64,000 nt of DNA, from contig JTDE01000154.1 in the NCBI GenBank assembly GCA_014338405.1, positions 1-64,000 on the forward strand. The letters run 5' to 3'. This stretch comes from Paragonimus skrjabini miyazakii (taxonomy: Eukaryota; Platyhelminthes; Trematoda; Plagiorchiida; Troglotrematidae). The notes beneath the pieces were generated by a model. That model did not search any database, was not told the DNA's origin, and was given only the letters and a program-made list of their open reading frames with translations. Below are positions 1 to 14,372 of the stretch, one piece after another. A program made the translations under genes and the position numbers. Each line of letters begins with the position of its first letter. Within the stretch, counting starts at the first letter, position 1.

Positions 1-104
1 ACAAACGATAACTAAAATGACGCCGAAAACACAGCAGCACGCTCCGTCACCAATTCAGATTCAACTAGTGCGCGCCTGCTGGCTTCGGTCGCACATTTCA
101 CCGT
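1..104. repeat. Dispersed GC-rich repeat, copy A (cut by window edge)
   Basis: This stretch aligns over about 100 bases with 28676-28772 in the same orientation. Both share the cacagcagcacgctcc block, the caccaattca block and the tagtgcgcgcctgctgg block, with scattered substitutions. Similarity stops at about 104, where the two sequences diverge. The copy at 28.7 kb continues upstream of the shared part, so this copy is probably truncated by the window start. The family is not recognised. On the minus strand it could be the 5' end of a retroelement, but that is a guess. Confidence 0.7.
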
Positions 105-3100
105 TTTGCCTTTTGAACGATCTTCAAGGCGAATCCCGTGAAGCGGATAATTGCCCATGCTTTTGTCGAACAGCAAATAACAGTTGTTCGTAGATACAAT
201 TCCCTGGCTCGTTTTGCACAGAAGATATCTGCACATAACTGTACATATCCTCAGGCGCTGCAGGAAACGCATTGCGGTGGGTATCTGCTTTTTTCTCTAA
301 CGTTGCTGGACCCAAAGAGAAAACTCTGAACGCCGTAGCACTCTGTGCCTGCGGAGTTGGGAAATTACACCCCCTGTCTCGTCCTCAGGAGGCGTTTTCA
401 GGTTGGGTGACTCGCGCGCGGCTGGTCAGCAAGACAGCAGCTGTTGCCCAGGATTGAAACTCATAGGTAGAGGGCCTTCTATATTAGTCACCCTTCTAGG
501 GGGGGTGATGTAGTGAGATAACCTTCGACGTCCTCAAAATTCTAAACTCCCTGCGACGTGAGAGTTGCCTCGCCAGTACCACCGCCCTGGTTCACATTAC
601 CTTGTGAATGTAAATTTACCACAAACCACTATAATGATTTGTAGTAAAACGGATTATCCTCTCTGTAGTTGGGTATTGAGAAAAGAATTTACTTCAACAA
701 CAGATTACGCGTAACTCGGTGTGGAGCTGAATCGTTAGTGAATGATTTAATGTCTTTCCCTGGGATTCTTTACATTAATCCGCTCCAGCATCAAAGTTCT
801 CGAGGTCAGTCAATCTGCACACACTTTGAAAATGCCCAGTTAACGAGCAGTGTATATTTACCTCAGTAACTGATGACAGTCTGAAGGGTCACAACAAGCA
901 CTATAAACGTTGACTCCGAAAGTTTGTAGAGTATATTCTAATGCTGTTAACTAGCGAGATGTTACTTTTGTACAACGAAACTTTGCCGTCCCTTTCACAT
1001 GCTGTTCAAGTTGATCAAAGTAACCTTGCAATCAAACACAAATTTGTGCGCATCGGTCTACTCTCCACTCTCTGCGTAGTCGCTTGACGATAGTTTACAG
1101 TTCTTTCGCCCAACGTTGGCTCCATCTCATTACGAACATCACCGCGGTTCCCATTGCGCTTCAGCGGTCCACAGCAACTCCGCAACATCCTTGTCTTCGG
1201 GATACTGGTAATTTCGAATATTGCTGTTGTCATCCGGAATGCCTGCGTACACCTTCTGTGAGCCAAATTCTTCGGCTACCGGAACTTGCTTGAACTCTAT
1301 AACTTTTCTGTTGCATTCATTCACTTTGTTGTCACTGAAAGCTTAACGAAGTACGCCTGCATTTACTTCCGCTAGTCCATACTCCGTTTTCAGCACTACA
1401 CCTTCTTTGTGTAACAGTTCTTTTCTCACAGGGCTGTCAACCGCTGGACTGATACATCGGGTGACAGTACGTTGTCATTTACCCTGGTGGAAGTTCTCAC
1501 ACCGCAGGTATGCACTATTCCGATAGTCCCTTCTTGTCCATCGTCTTCCTGGTGTTCGGAGCTTGCCCTTTTGTTCCCGAGTGTAACCTGTGGGTAACAT
1601 ACTACTCGTGAGTAGTATACTGATCACAACGAAACTGCGCGTCATACAACAATATTGGTATTATGTGATGTGCACGTTTGACCCTGTTAAGAAGTGTAGT
1701 GGCATAGAATACCACTTAACCGAATCTTATTGCCTGAATTTTGATATTTTCACGTTTTTGCTTCGGAGCTGGCAGAGTATAAAATCTCGGCAGGTTGGAC
1801 GAGTACGGGATGAATGATTTTCATACATTTTGGCTTCAGAGTATGCGAAACAGTATTAAGTGAGACCGTTTGTAACACAGTATGCTATCATGCAGTGTTT
1901 TACTTACTTATCTCAAATGGATTTCCGGGTTTAATTAACAATTATTTCACAAAAAGTTGGAAACGAAAATGAAGAGGGTATAAAGTCATTCGCACTGGTT
2001 GCCATGTAGATGCTGTCTACGTGATTGTTGGCTAGTAGACATGATCCTATCTAAGTGTGAGTGAAGACGTACAGACAAACGTATGTTTTTGATAATACAT
2101 CTTCAAGCCGTTGTCATTATAAAAACCATGACAGGATTAGACTGAACTGTCCATCAAACCTGTTGGAGAGAAATCAGATTATTGGTCTATCAGTTGGTGC
2201 TGGTTTGATTATTCAGCTACACTGCACTCACATTTTAGCCGAAACTTGAAGGTCGGCCACTAATCCAGTTGATGTGGTGATAGGGTGGGAAAAACGCCAA
2301 AAAACTGTTTGGATGAAATTTTCTTCTGCCAAATGGCCTTATTCAAACAATCTATACAGTCCACAATGTTTTCGGAGGAACGGCTTTCGGGGGACTACTT
2401 GGCACTCAGTAGACTACCCGAAATACTCAGTCAGACTTTACCTGATACTTACTTCGGGCCAGATGAGCAGAGATAACGCCGATGATCGGTCCTGTTACAC
2501 TGTACCCAACCAACATAGATGGTGTCTCTGTATTCTGTTCTGAAGATGTCATTTTGGGTCGATGGAACTTACTCCACAAAAACAGTCAGTATGAATTAGT
2601 TGTAACCCAACGGCTTATGTTTACTGCCAAACCGCAGAACTGTGCATATAGCGAATCACATACAGAGTCCATCTGTGGCATAAGCTGTTGTTACCTGTGA
2701 CCTACATCCGAATAAACACCCATTATTTTACCTCTTGCATTTTAGTTTCTCGTGGCTGTCGAATAAATTTTCACGGCAATTCATGTTTCTATGTTTCCTG
2801 TATCAAGAATGAGGTTCACCCCAAGTTTGATTTCACTGTTTAGAGTTTCCTCCGAAATGTTTCGTACGCCATGTCAGTTGGGTAATACGTGAGGTTCAGC
2901 TTTTCCTTTGAACAAACAACCGTGTAAAACATTTTACTGACCTGCCAGATATTCTTTGGATACGTACTACATTGAACTTCGCAGACTACTCGTCCGTGTA
3001 ACTAAACACCCAGGAGTGATAATTGGTTCCGGACCTCCTCCATAAGCCTAAACTTAGTTGAATAGCAAACGGAGTTTAGAACATCGATTAGTGTGCCCAA

Positions 3101-5789
3101 GTTAGTTTCAGAACTAGACATGACAAATATTTCATCCACGAATCAACGATAATAACCGAACCAACTGATATTGACTTGAATCCTGATGTGTTCAAGCTTT
3201 TCACCAGCATACCAACCGCTACGGGCTCGGAAGACGAACGAATCACCATACAAGCCGTTTGTTGACACCGCGTACGATGTGATTACCAATTGTATATCCA
3301 CGGTGCATCGGAACAAAATCACTTTTAATCGGAGTACCGGCACTCTAAGACCGATGAAGATAAGTTGTGGAAAAAATGTATTTACTTATCTTCTTTTTCT
3401 CGTTGTCTTAATGAGGCTAGTTAAAACGCTGAGATTATCTAAAAATTCCGGACTGGTTGAGAGTCTCAACAGGCGTTTCGAGCTTATTACAATTTCGAGA
3501 GAGGGGACAGAAATGTTCTGAACGAATACCCGTCGTCTTGTTGGTAAGCCTTACGCAGGAGCTGTGTCTGACTGAATGCATGATAATGAATGGCCACAGC
3601 ATGAATAGCCGAACTTACCGCAGTGGAGAGTAATATTGCACAGCGAATGCCAGAAATGAAAACTGTTGCTGATAATGAACGGATACTGTTACATTCATTA
3701 GTGAAACGAACTAAGAAGAAACATGTTTCACTAACATGAAGTCTGTGTTACATCAGCCTCTGTCGACCAGAAAACTGAGACACAATGTGAACCACTGAAT
3801 TCTGTTTGTGGTATCTGTTAACGATTTTCACTTAAGATTCCAGTTTCAGAACAGCGCGAACGGGAATACCTGTGTTTGATTCCGTTGAGTCCCATTCGGT
3901 TGGTAAGTTATTCTACAATATACCTTGTCTATAACACAGTATAACACTGTACATTTTGTTAGCCATTCGGGTTGGATTTTGGAATATATTTTGTCGTACG
4001 GTAAGTACAAGAACTATTGTCTGGTTGGCCCAAACCAATTTTCGTGCTGTGCAAAACTATATGGATTAATTAAACATAATCAAGTAATTCTGTCTTATGG
4101 TGATCCGGGGTGCCCAACACAAAATCTCCAGTTGACATCTACATGTTCTACTTACCTCCAAAAAGAAGCAAGTGGTTACCGCGGCGGTTCTTACGTCTAG
4201 TCCTGAATGATCATTTATTTCTGCAGGGACCAATGCATGTACAGTTGAACTGTGTACACAACGTACCAACTACAATATTGCAGGCTCAGAAACAAGATAA
4301 AAGTCGTTCCCGCTCTCCACATGATTCTTTTTTGTAGTCGAATATCTTGTTTTCTTCGAATACCTCGGCTGATATGCTAAATTTCAGCTACACCGTAACA
4401 TCAGTAAGGATCTAAAACCAATGCTATCCCAGCCAGCTAACCACCTGACAGGAGTTTATGTGTAATCATCATAGGTTAGTTTCGTGTTTACACACAAACG
4501 TTCTAAATTTGTATGCACCAACTTGTGTAAGAACCCACAAGATGTTGTCACTGGATACTTCCAAATGTACCAAATTATTGCAGAATATCTGAAAACGTTA
4601 ACAATGAAAGATTAAAGGGCAAGCTAGACAGAAATTGGCACAGTATTTCTTCAAAGTTTCCAACAATAGTGGACACAATACCAAGCTTTTCCATAATTTT
4701 TCAAAGGAATTTATTACAACCTTAGTTGAAACTCCCTAAAGTGGGCGTCTTATGCCACTAAACACTCGATCTTTCCATCTCAATGCGCGCCTCACAATAA
4801 CCGAACGATTTAGGTTATTATTTGATGCAGCCTTTTACTCAGGTTGGTAGGAGTAACATTACGATGCAAATTACAACAGTTAGAACATGTACAAATGAAA
4901 GTTATTTTGCGGTATTTGCCGTATCGAGTTCTGTTTATAAGTTGCATCAGAATTCAATTATCAATATTTAAGTTGATGAATTTACACGTTTACAATTCGT
5001 TGGTTGAGATAGGGAGTACCGTTTAGTTAACCAGCGCTGCTACAGGTGGGAAGCCAAACGCATTAACTATTGAATGTGTGAACGTCTAGTATATATATGT
5101 ATAAATATTTCAGTTTATTTACGTAGGCGTCGTAAAGTGGGTAGGCCAAGGGTAGAACTGTGTTTTATAGTTGATTGTAACCTATTGTCTTAGTCGGTGT
5201 GGATTGGCTGGTCAGTACCCACTACAGTTGTATAAACAGAAAGATATGTACAGCCCTAATCACTATGAAAAGTCAAGCAATATCATAGACAGGTTGATTT
5301 TGGGAACGTACTCGGCAATGTGAACATTTATTTTGAACTGTTTAAGTTATCGTGGCAGGCGAAGACTTGCCACATAGTATAACAGACGTATTTTTAATTA
5401 CACAATAGATGGTGTGTTAGAAATCCCTTCTCTTATTTACGAACGGTCGTTATTGCTGAATTTTTTGCCATTCACGGAACTAAAACGGTACACCGTAGAT
5501 GTTTTAGAATAAGTCGTCGTTGCACTATAGTTTGATTTTCAGTACTGCAATCGAGTGAGCTGCTACTGACATTTGTAAAAATAAACGAAGATACAAGTTG
5601 AACGTCGCTCGCAACTGATCGCAGCCTTCGCATTCCCATTCTCAACCAAACATACGAAATCAGTTAACACTCATTAGTAATCAAAATATCACCCAACGTA
5701 TTCACTGGATACCGTGCTATTTAACTGGAGAAAAGCACTGTTCGTGGGATAATCGATAGGAGATGATTTCGATCGGAGAAATTACGGCA
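105..5789. other. No supported gene; unassigned DNA
   Basis: Reading frames here are short (at most about 110 codons) and on both strands, as expected by chance. I recognise no domain in any of them. The first 600 bases are GC-richer than the rest and include a run of seven G (505-511) followed by tgatgtagtgagata, which resembles a polypurine tract next to an LTR start, but no LTR partner is visible. The remainder is AT-rich with no clear repeat apart from a short palindrome at 1599-1618. Confidence 0.5.
1599..1618. repeat. Short perfect palindrome
   Basis: The sequence reads atactactc, a two-base centre, then gagtagtat, so nine bases pair on each side. It lies in DNA with no other recognised feature. 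A palindrome of this size can arise by chance in 64 kb, and no function is assigned. Confidence 0.6.
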
Positions 5790-6040
5790 TTGTTTACAGG
5801 TGTATTTCACTGAGCGTTTATATATGATGATTCAGTCGTACCTAATCTGAGGTATGTAACGCTGTATTCAACATCATTGCCTCACGGAAACTTGGTCGGA
5901 GTTCCAATCGCGGCCATGACAAGGATGTGGACTATTGAGAGGTTCTAACAAGAGCGAAGCTTAAGCATTGTTCTTGTTCTCGAAAACGACTGTCTGAAAC
6001 GTCCACGGAAATGCAAAAACTGTAATCAATCGTGAAATAC
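5790..6040 (+). mobile_element. tRNA-derived SINE, copy 1 (degenerate)
   Basis: This copy aligns with 45954-46250 and 57539-57806. The shared block runs from the 'cctaatctgaggt' segment through a box A-like segment (taacgctgtattcaac) and a box B-like segment (ggagttccaatcgcgg) to 'ccatgacaaggat' and a common tail near 'gcaaaaactgtaatcaatcg'. The tRNA-like order of RNA polymerase III boxes, with similar spacing in all copies, is what marks the family as a tRNA-derived SINE. Its 5' part is the least conserved of the three, and box A is decayed. It lies in otherwise featureless DNA. Limits are approximate to about 20 bases, and no target-site duplication was found. Confidence 0.65.
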
Positions 6041-9000
6041 TTTCAGCTCACGCCATAAAGAATCTCCCCCTAATTACTACTGAATTAAAAAGAAACTTGT
6101 TTTGAACAACAAAGAGTTAATGAAAACTAGTTGATTCTATGGGCGTAGATGAGATACGAACTTAATACACTTTACATCCACATTAAGTAGCCTAGTTTGA
6201 CACTGATGGGCATACAACCTTTGTCTATCGGTACATTTTGGGTGCATTACTAAGTGGGAAAATTCAGTGCTAACAATGTGGTAGTACCTTATAACCACTG
6301 AGCATCTGAAGTCGTCTCCACTTAACATAATGGTTCTTTTCCAACACTGATTTAACCTGTAAGTGTGAGCAATTAGACGATTTGCAGTTGTAAACAGCGA
6401 TGTACACTCAATCTGAGGTGGAGTATATTGCAAATTAACAAGCAAGTCGAGAGTGATGTTGAATTTTTGTGTAGTCTTCGTAGGAAGATGTTATATGAAC
6501 TTCTACTTCTTGCATTTCACTCCCATAGTTTCCTTGCCACTTACTTATAATCATGTACCCTAACTATCGTTGAACCGGTGTATGTTTAGCTATGTGATGT
6601 TCAGGGCACAAATAGCTAACTATCAACGTATGCTATAGATCAGTCTACGGGTAGACTGGACAAATTTACGATAGAAGAGTGTCACTTTTGGTTTTGTCGA
6701 AATTCACCCTCAGAACCGTTTGATTCACTCTCTTGGTTTTATTTCCATTTATGTGATCTGTATACATATCCACTGAGTTATGTGTATGTCAATGAACTTC
6801 TCCCAGTTATCACTCTGGTTTGTTTTCAGTGTTTGAAACCTGAACTTGCATTAATGCGATCAATTAGGACGTGGTGAACAGGCGAAAACTATTATTACCC
6901 AATAATGCTGCAAACTGGATGGTGTATTACAATTACACCTCACCAGACATTGAGGAAGCAAAGCATAGCGATTTATCCATTCAAAGCTAACTGAAAACAA
7001 GGAAACAGACAAATTGCCGTGGTTCGAAAAACCTTTATCTTTTGGCGCTGATTCCTGATGCTTAGAGGCATCATCAGACTACGAAGTCCACCATTTTGGA
7101 ATAAAAGTTTTTGAACCACATAAACTACTTTCAATTTATGGGTAGTTACAGACTGTTAAGAAACTGTACTAGTGCTACAACTTGCATAGCCGGAGCGTAT
7201 ATTGGGTTGCGCCGTGTCTTTGATAACGCACTGATAAGTAACACAATCTCATCCAATATCACTGCAAGTGATAACGCATACGAAACATTTCAGTTTACCC
7301 AGCGGAGGCCGTAGGTCCGCCAGTGTGCTCTCAATCGCATACATCTCCGATCTTCGTTTGTTTTCAACTGACTGTAAATGTTTGAGGAAACCACAAGAGA
7401 TTTTCTTTCCTACATAATGTTGGTCAGCTTGACCACCTCGGCAAAGTTCCACTCGTTCGCGAACAGTAGAGCGATTAGCTCAGTTTGGTTATTCATAACC
7501 AAGAGAGACCTCTTAACTCCAAGTCTGTTAATCTAGATTGCATTTAACTTCTGATCAGTTAAAGCTGAATCTTAAATTGAACTTCACCTAAGAAGTGAAA
7601 ATTATTCTGTATGCAATCAATTTTGTTCATGTAGTTCTTCTGTTTCTTAGGCCGTTCGGTGAAATGAACCAGGCTGTTCAACAGCGCAGTCTTAGCACAT
7701 TCAGTAACTATTTTCCACAAACCCTTTTATATGTATGCGTTTATACTTACCTGCATGCGCTGGTTGGGGTGAATAAAAAATCCGGTGAGTGTTGTAAGCT
7801 ATATCGCGTGCAGCACTAAGTTAACTTGATTTAGGGAGGTTTTGGATAAACTATCAAACAACATATTTTGGGTTTCATAAAGATTTATATATGCCAAAAT
7901 CCCCGGTGCTATTACAGTCCCAGGTCTATGGAAAACGTGGAATTTCAACCCGTTTGAGGTTGTCAAAAATCTATGGGTTAATTTCGTCGTTAGCTCTGTG
8001 AGATTTGCAGTGGTTTTACAATATTGGCTTAGGAGAATTGCGGCGCAATCAAAATATCTCTTGGTCAAACCTGAATGATCTGTACAAATGATAACATGAA
8101 AACGGAGAAGCGGATATCAGCTAAAACGTTGCTGACTACTGTAGACCTGAAACTATAGTTCCCACATAATGAGAACAATCCCAAACATTCTGTCTCATGT
8201 ATTATTTGCAGCTATAGTTTCAGTTTCAGTGACAGAACAGGCCGGTGTCCCCAATAACGAAAGCCCTAACTGTTTACCAAATCGCTGATGTGGATGTATA
8301 TCAAAAAAAGTAATGCAGCGCTAACCTCAGCGTTGTAATTTGTGAAATAGGTTTTGGAGACAATTCGTAGGATTGACCCGATTAACTCGTTCGCCGTACA
8401 AGTACACAGTGTCAAACCCTAACTAGAGGACGACAAAAAAAACAACGATGATAAACCGACTGTCAGTGTTGTGTGCCTAAAGGTTATAATCCAAGTTAGT
8501 TGTCATCCGACTGTAGTCAACACTTGAGGACGATAGAAATTTTGATTGCTCACAGTGTGGCTGGCAAGAGCGAATTACATGTGATCATCCCATAACCTCT
8601 GTAGCTTCTGGTTACGGTCTAGCGAGTAATTTCCTACCTCTGTGAATGTTGTGTTAATGTCTTCACTCTCATACACCCTATTTTTGAAAGTCAAGCATAA
8701 AATATTTCGTTTTAATTTAGTTCACACATTTTAGTGGAATTATTGTTATCTACCCGCCATCAGGGTGGGTACGTAATATTGCGTATAATTTTATGGAGCA
8801 TATGATAAGTTTCTAGTTGGTGAGCCCGGATTGTGTTATTGGCTTCGCGGTTTGCTGAACTGTTAAACTTTATCGGACGAATGTTTGCACTTGTTGACCT
8901 ACTGGCTACTAACCTTTTCGGTGTGGACATATCAGACTGGTTGGTTTTCTCGTAAAGTGGGTCAGTTTTGATACGGAGTAAGCTATGTGTCACTCACCTA

Positions 9001-12000
9001 ATTTATTCCCACCCTGCAGACAACGATTACAGTGAGATTAAGCTCTGATTGAGCAAAAATTCCAGTCTGGTAAGATTGTTGAAAAGATACTGCGATACAA
9101 TAAATACGAAGTCCCCTTTGGATGATGAAAACCAAGTGCGCCTGGATCTTTTCCAATGATGCCAAGTTACTTAGTACTTTAAACGAAAAATATACCTCTG
9201 TTGATCGGTTGAGTCTTAGGTTTCAAGGCTTTTGAAAACTAGGATAAGGTGAAACGAGAGTACATTGGCAACTGATATTTTTCGTTGTGTTTGAAACGGT
9301 GCATACGGTGCTCAGATGTCTATCAAAATATAGGGCGAATAACAAGAAATGTAATTCTTTGTGGTACTTTGTTTGTTGGTTTTTAAAGACGCGAACCTTT
9401 TGCTCAACTAACGTTATACGAATTCAGAACAAACTTCTGAGCAATAGGACTCGCACGTTAAGATTTTATTAATGGTTGCTGATCCCTAGACATATGAACA
9501 TAGTTCCTCCTGTATGAATGATCATCCACCTAAAGATGGGGATCCAGGATTCTTCAGTCTGATTCAAAGCAAATCTACAAAACTTCAATTCTTGCAACAA
9601 GTTAAAAAATAATTATACGTTTCGGTACTCTGCGTGGCTATTTAGTTGATGCACACTGTTTCGAGAAAACCGTGACCGTCCATATCCTAGGAACATGTGA
9701 TAGCTATCGTTCAACAAAGGCCTTTCATCAGGTAAAATTATGTGTGGTAACAACACGATGATGCCTTTTGAAATCACATAAAAATTGCGCAAGGTTAATT
9801 AGATGTTGGTTTCTCGGGAGACGGATAGAAAGAGCCAAACACTAAAAACAGCCACCAAAGTTTCGCATGATATTTCTCTATCTTCAAATTTACCCGAAAA
9901 CATGCAAGAAAAATAGAATGACTAAAGCAGCAAATTCACACGAACTCACTATGAATATGAGTATCCAGTGTACCACTGTTTTAAATGACTTGGTTTTTGT
10001 GTAGGAAGCAGCACCTGCAAAATTTTCAGCCGTTTTTAACAACGATAACATAAAATTCGCGAAATGGGTTCACTTTGTAAATATTTTACGAACAAACACA
10101 TGTGACACTTAAAATGAAGTGAACTAAAGGTTAACCATAAAATAATCAACGATTACTTGTGGTTTATGAAAGCTACCTTAAACAGGGTTAGGAAAACCAG
10201 GCCAAGCACAATATAACTGTCAAATCCTCACGGGTAAGCAGCGGAGATTTATGGTATGCGTCTAATAAGACCATAACAAAGTGAATAGTTTCACTGGGCT
10301 GCATGTAGTGAACGTATGGAACGCTGAACATTTTTGGCTGGTCAGATTTGATTAGGTTCCCCCTTGGTCTACCAACACACTGTTGTAGCCAGGTTGACTA
10401 GTTCAGTGGCTGACTGGTAGGATGGTTGACTGGCGTGGACATTTTGATGAATGATGCTAGATCCGTTCATCCGGTTTCCGTCTGTCCTGCCAAACTGTGT
10501 CACCGCGGCTGCACGTGAACAAATAAGCAGAGACATTAATATAACGAAACGGGTCTCTTGATTTATGACAAGATCACAGTTCCGATTCACTGGTTACTTT
10601 GACGACTTTTTGGTTGAACATTTTGAGTTGATGTATTAGAGTGCGGATACAACATAATCCAGTCTACCACGACATCCCCGAATTGCGTTGTCTGATTGAA
10701 TTGACGTTGAACAACTGTCCAGTCGGCAGCAGGCCAGCCATATCAGGTTCAGTCGTGACACCTGTAGGTCACAAAAGATAATAGTTAGATGAGTTTTAGT
10801 CAAAAATAAGGTAGTGACCACGGAAGCATTATTATCCGTAATGTGCTCTGTCTCGCCACAATTGAATAGGCGACGAAGAGCATGTATGACCTAAAACATC
10901 GGTTTTGTGTGGCGGCGTGTATCAGACAATCTGAACGACTGACTGTGTGCGTTGAGAAGATCTCTTGGCTTGTCACTTAACAGCTTTCTAGGTACCCTGA
11001 CTTTTGCGTGTGATTTTTTAAGTTAAGCATTTCTGAAGGCCCTGTAGACAACTGACCAACCACTGGCACCCAGCTTCCCGGAGGTGTCAGGTTTAATACA
11101 GACCGTCTTCGAAATGTTGTTCTTGCTACACTTGGAACTCACAAAACCTCTGGAGAACTACCGATGCCAAACAGTCAGGCATATTCAAACCCCGAAGCTG
11201 ACCTAGTTTGCAGGAATTTGTCAGCAAGAGTATGATGCCACCGTCGTCTCAACTGCGGACGGCAATTGTATTCCCTGACAGTGTACGGCGTTCACCCAGA
11301 TAGCTGCCCTTACATACAGGCGTGAAGAAAGTCATCTTTATCCTCAATTCCTTTAAGTTGCTTTACATTGCTACAGATTTTCTTCGTAAAGATTAAAAGA
11401 CTCCTTGAAATTTTTAACTCTGACAATACTCCTGAGGAAGGCTACCCGAGGTGGTTGAAACGTTAAATATTACAACTAGCTCGTAACACAATGAGTGGCC
11501 GAATAATGCTGACCGTAAGCTGCTCGCAACAAGATTTTACAAATCATACTTACGGGGTATGTCAATCACACCGCACTTGACTGCGATTCCAATGAGGTTC
11601 ATAATTAGCACCGCTCCCCAGAGTTGTATTTTTATGACAAGGCCATACAGGCCAACCTACCAAAAAACCTAATACAATTTGATCTATTCAGAGACCGTTT
11701 AAGGTAATGTGTGTCCGACCCAGTGAGTCGGGTACGGTGTGGGTCAATTGTATCGACGTATCACAGTCGTAGTGGGTATGATTTCATTAATGTTGACACA
11801 ACTTGCAAAATGCACTTGTTTCCTTCTATAGACCACTGCGTGGCAGCTGCTGAAAATCTAACTGAGAAAACCTGACAGGATGATGTAAGTCGATCAGAAT
11901 TAGAATCCAAACTGTCGTTAAGCGATCGCTGACAGTTCATCCACGTTGTGATAACTGAGGTTTCTGGTAAGTAAGCTTGGGTAAACGGCAAAATCCTATC

Positions 12001-14372
12001 TGCAAAGCGAAACGAATCTTCCAACGTTCATAGGACCCGTATAAACTATGTATAAGTTTCAGATGAATTGGCAGTCGTACAGAAAGTTTCGCAATATTGG
12101 TGGTCGGATGAAAATAGTAATATGAGTTGTTGAACTTAAGTGTCTGCTGAAAGTTGTGAATAGTTTTACCAATAACTCGAAACTACTGCACGACACCGTA
12201 GCTGAACTAACCAAAGGTTATCCCGCTATCCTACAGCTATGTGATAGATTTAAAATCGTTACATCTAATTGGAGGATGGCCATTGTCTTTGGAAATTACT
12301 GTGTTATTAGAGCGGAAAAGAAGTCAGTAATCATACATATAGTCACCTCATGGCTATAACTATTATATCGTGTATCATACTATAAAGCCTAGAAATTTAC
12401 TAGATAACATGCTACCTGGCGCTGGCTCAGTTCACAAAATAGCATTTAAAGGTGCCTGGGAAAATAGCCAAGAACATTAAGCAAGTCATTCAGTCGTCCT
12501 AGTGGTTTGGAAGTCCCACGGTGTATTTCCATTTCAAAAAGGGGTCCCAACTGTTATGCCGGCTGTAGACCAGTTGCCATTTTAATATCCTTTCTGATCA
12601 CACCAGCTTGATGATCTTGTATCAAAGACATGTTTGGCATTTTCCATGTTCTTTAACCAAATGTACTGCTTTATCTGTTATTTCAAACGTCTTGGAAAAC
12701 ACAACTTGTATTCGTTTGAGAACTTACACTGTAAATCATACACTGTCGCCTGATATCCAACATTGATTCCCAGAGGGCTTTCCAAAACTAGCTAACTTTC
12801 ACAATATCAGGGAGTAAGGAACTAAGGCTACCGATGACGATAAATCGATAGACGTAACCTTTGTGGAGTACTATAAAGTCATCTGCAGGGCATGTGGCAT
12901 ACTTCTAAGTACGGAGTTCCAGCGGTATGTTGCTGTCGACCTTTTAATTCTGTGGATCATTTAAAAAACCAGTGATTAATTTAGGCCAATTTTGATTCAT
13001 CCACTGTAACGAATCTCTCCCCTTGTCTGTTTTCTAATTTTGGTTTGCTCTTATTACATCCTTTGCTCCTTATATACCATCTAAATTCGTGTGAGGTGCA
13101 TCAAAGCTGCAAAAGCTTCATCCACGACTTAATGATAAAAATCGGCCTGCAGTCCGGATGCGTTAACCAAGCAAGTCTTCAGGTCAAAGGCTGGGCAGCA
13201 GTTTAATGGAAACTATTGGAGCATTTCATCCCACTAGAGAAGATCGGATTCTGAAACGGGGGCTTTATAACAGAGCCTAGCGTAGGTTCGGTAATTAAGC
13301 TGTTGTCAACAGTCGGAATAAATGGTTGTTTAAAAATAACCCATATAATATCCATAATAACACCGGTAAAAAGTGTTTCAACGACCTCAGTGAAAATGTA
13401 AACTGTACGTTAGTCCCAGTTACTCACGGATTCCACATTCCTGCAGTCGTTTACGAAAACTGGTAATAGAATCACGCGCTTAATATGACTCACCAGTAAT
13501 ACACAACGGCGCCAAAGCAGGAGCGTGTTAATGTGGGTCTGTCTTTTGTAGTCAGTGACGTAGTGGTCAATATGGTCGCTTGTGAGAATTGTGGCATGCG
13601 TTCAAATTCCGGTCGTGGCAATGATCTGCACTGCTGACGAGCCCTAACAAGAATGAAACTAAAATATGTTGCTTTTCTCAAAAGTATATTGAAATAAAGA
13701 CTGAGTGAACGTGAAAGTTATGGTCATTTGTTAGTAATCTTCATTCGACAATGAATAAGTCCCTTAACACTTTCTAAGGAAATAAAACTACCAATACTTT
13801 GTTTTAATCATGAAAATGGGTACATATAAAACAATGTGACATTGTACACCACTACAATAGCCGTACAATCGAATATTTAGCGATTATGAAAACAGCTTTA
13901 AGTTTTTATTATCTCTGAAAATATCATGAGAAAATAATCTGTACAGAGAACTATGCAGCTTTTGTAATGATTGTATGTTATACTCTGTTATCATGTTATG
14001 GATGGACAGGCGATTATCTCATGAAAGTTACTCTTAGTGGACAGAAATCTCCTTCCGTGCTGTACATCGATTAAATGCCCGATGAAGCTCAGTCTGGAAA
14101 ATTGAAAATTTTAAGAGTTGGCCTGATCGACAGACTGGACTTAAAAATCAAAGTAACTATCTCCACCAAATTAGCTAACATAAATTTTCATTTCGTTTTA
14201 TGTTCAAAAGCTGAACTCACACGTACCAGTACTGACCTGTTTAATCTTATCTTATCCCGTTCGTAATGGCATTCATTTTCATACTTGCAAGACTATCACA
14301 GTTAACTCTGCCTCCAACAAATCCAATTAAAATTGTGCCCGAGAACAACTGGGTGGCTAGTGTACTGTATCA
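6041..14372. other. No supported gene; unassigned DNA
   Basis: Nothing here reads as a recognisable protein. The longest frames (up to about 100 codons, for example 6137-6445 on the minus strand) match no family I know. Near 7021-7090 a hairpin (TGATGC, six-base loop, GCATCA at 7056-7073) lies next to a CTGATGA on the minus strand. Near 11439-11480 the sequence cctgaggaaggctacccgag, followed by gtggttgaaacgtt, resembles a motif seen in flatworm retroelement tails. At 10375-10435 there is an imperfect run of ggttgact-type units. The rest shows nothing. Confidence 0.5.

Noticed and set aside
7471..7500. Box A-like 'ttagctcagtttgg', as at the start of tRNA genes
   Set aside because: No box B follows at tRNA distance and no cloverleaf can be drawn.
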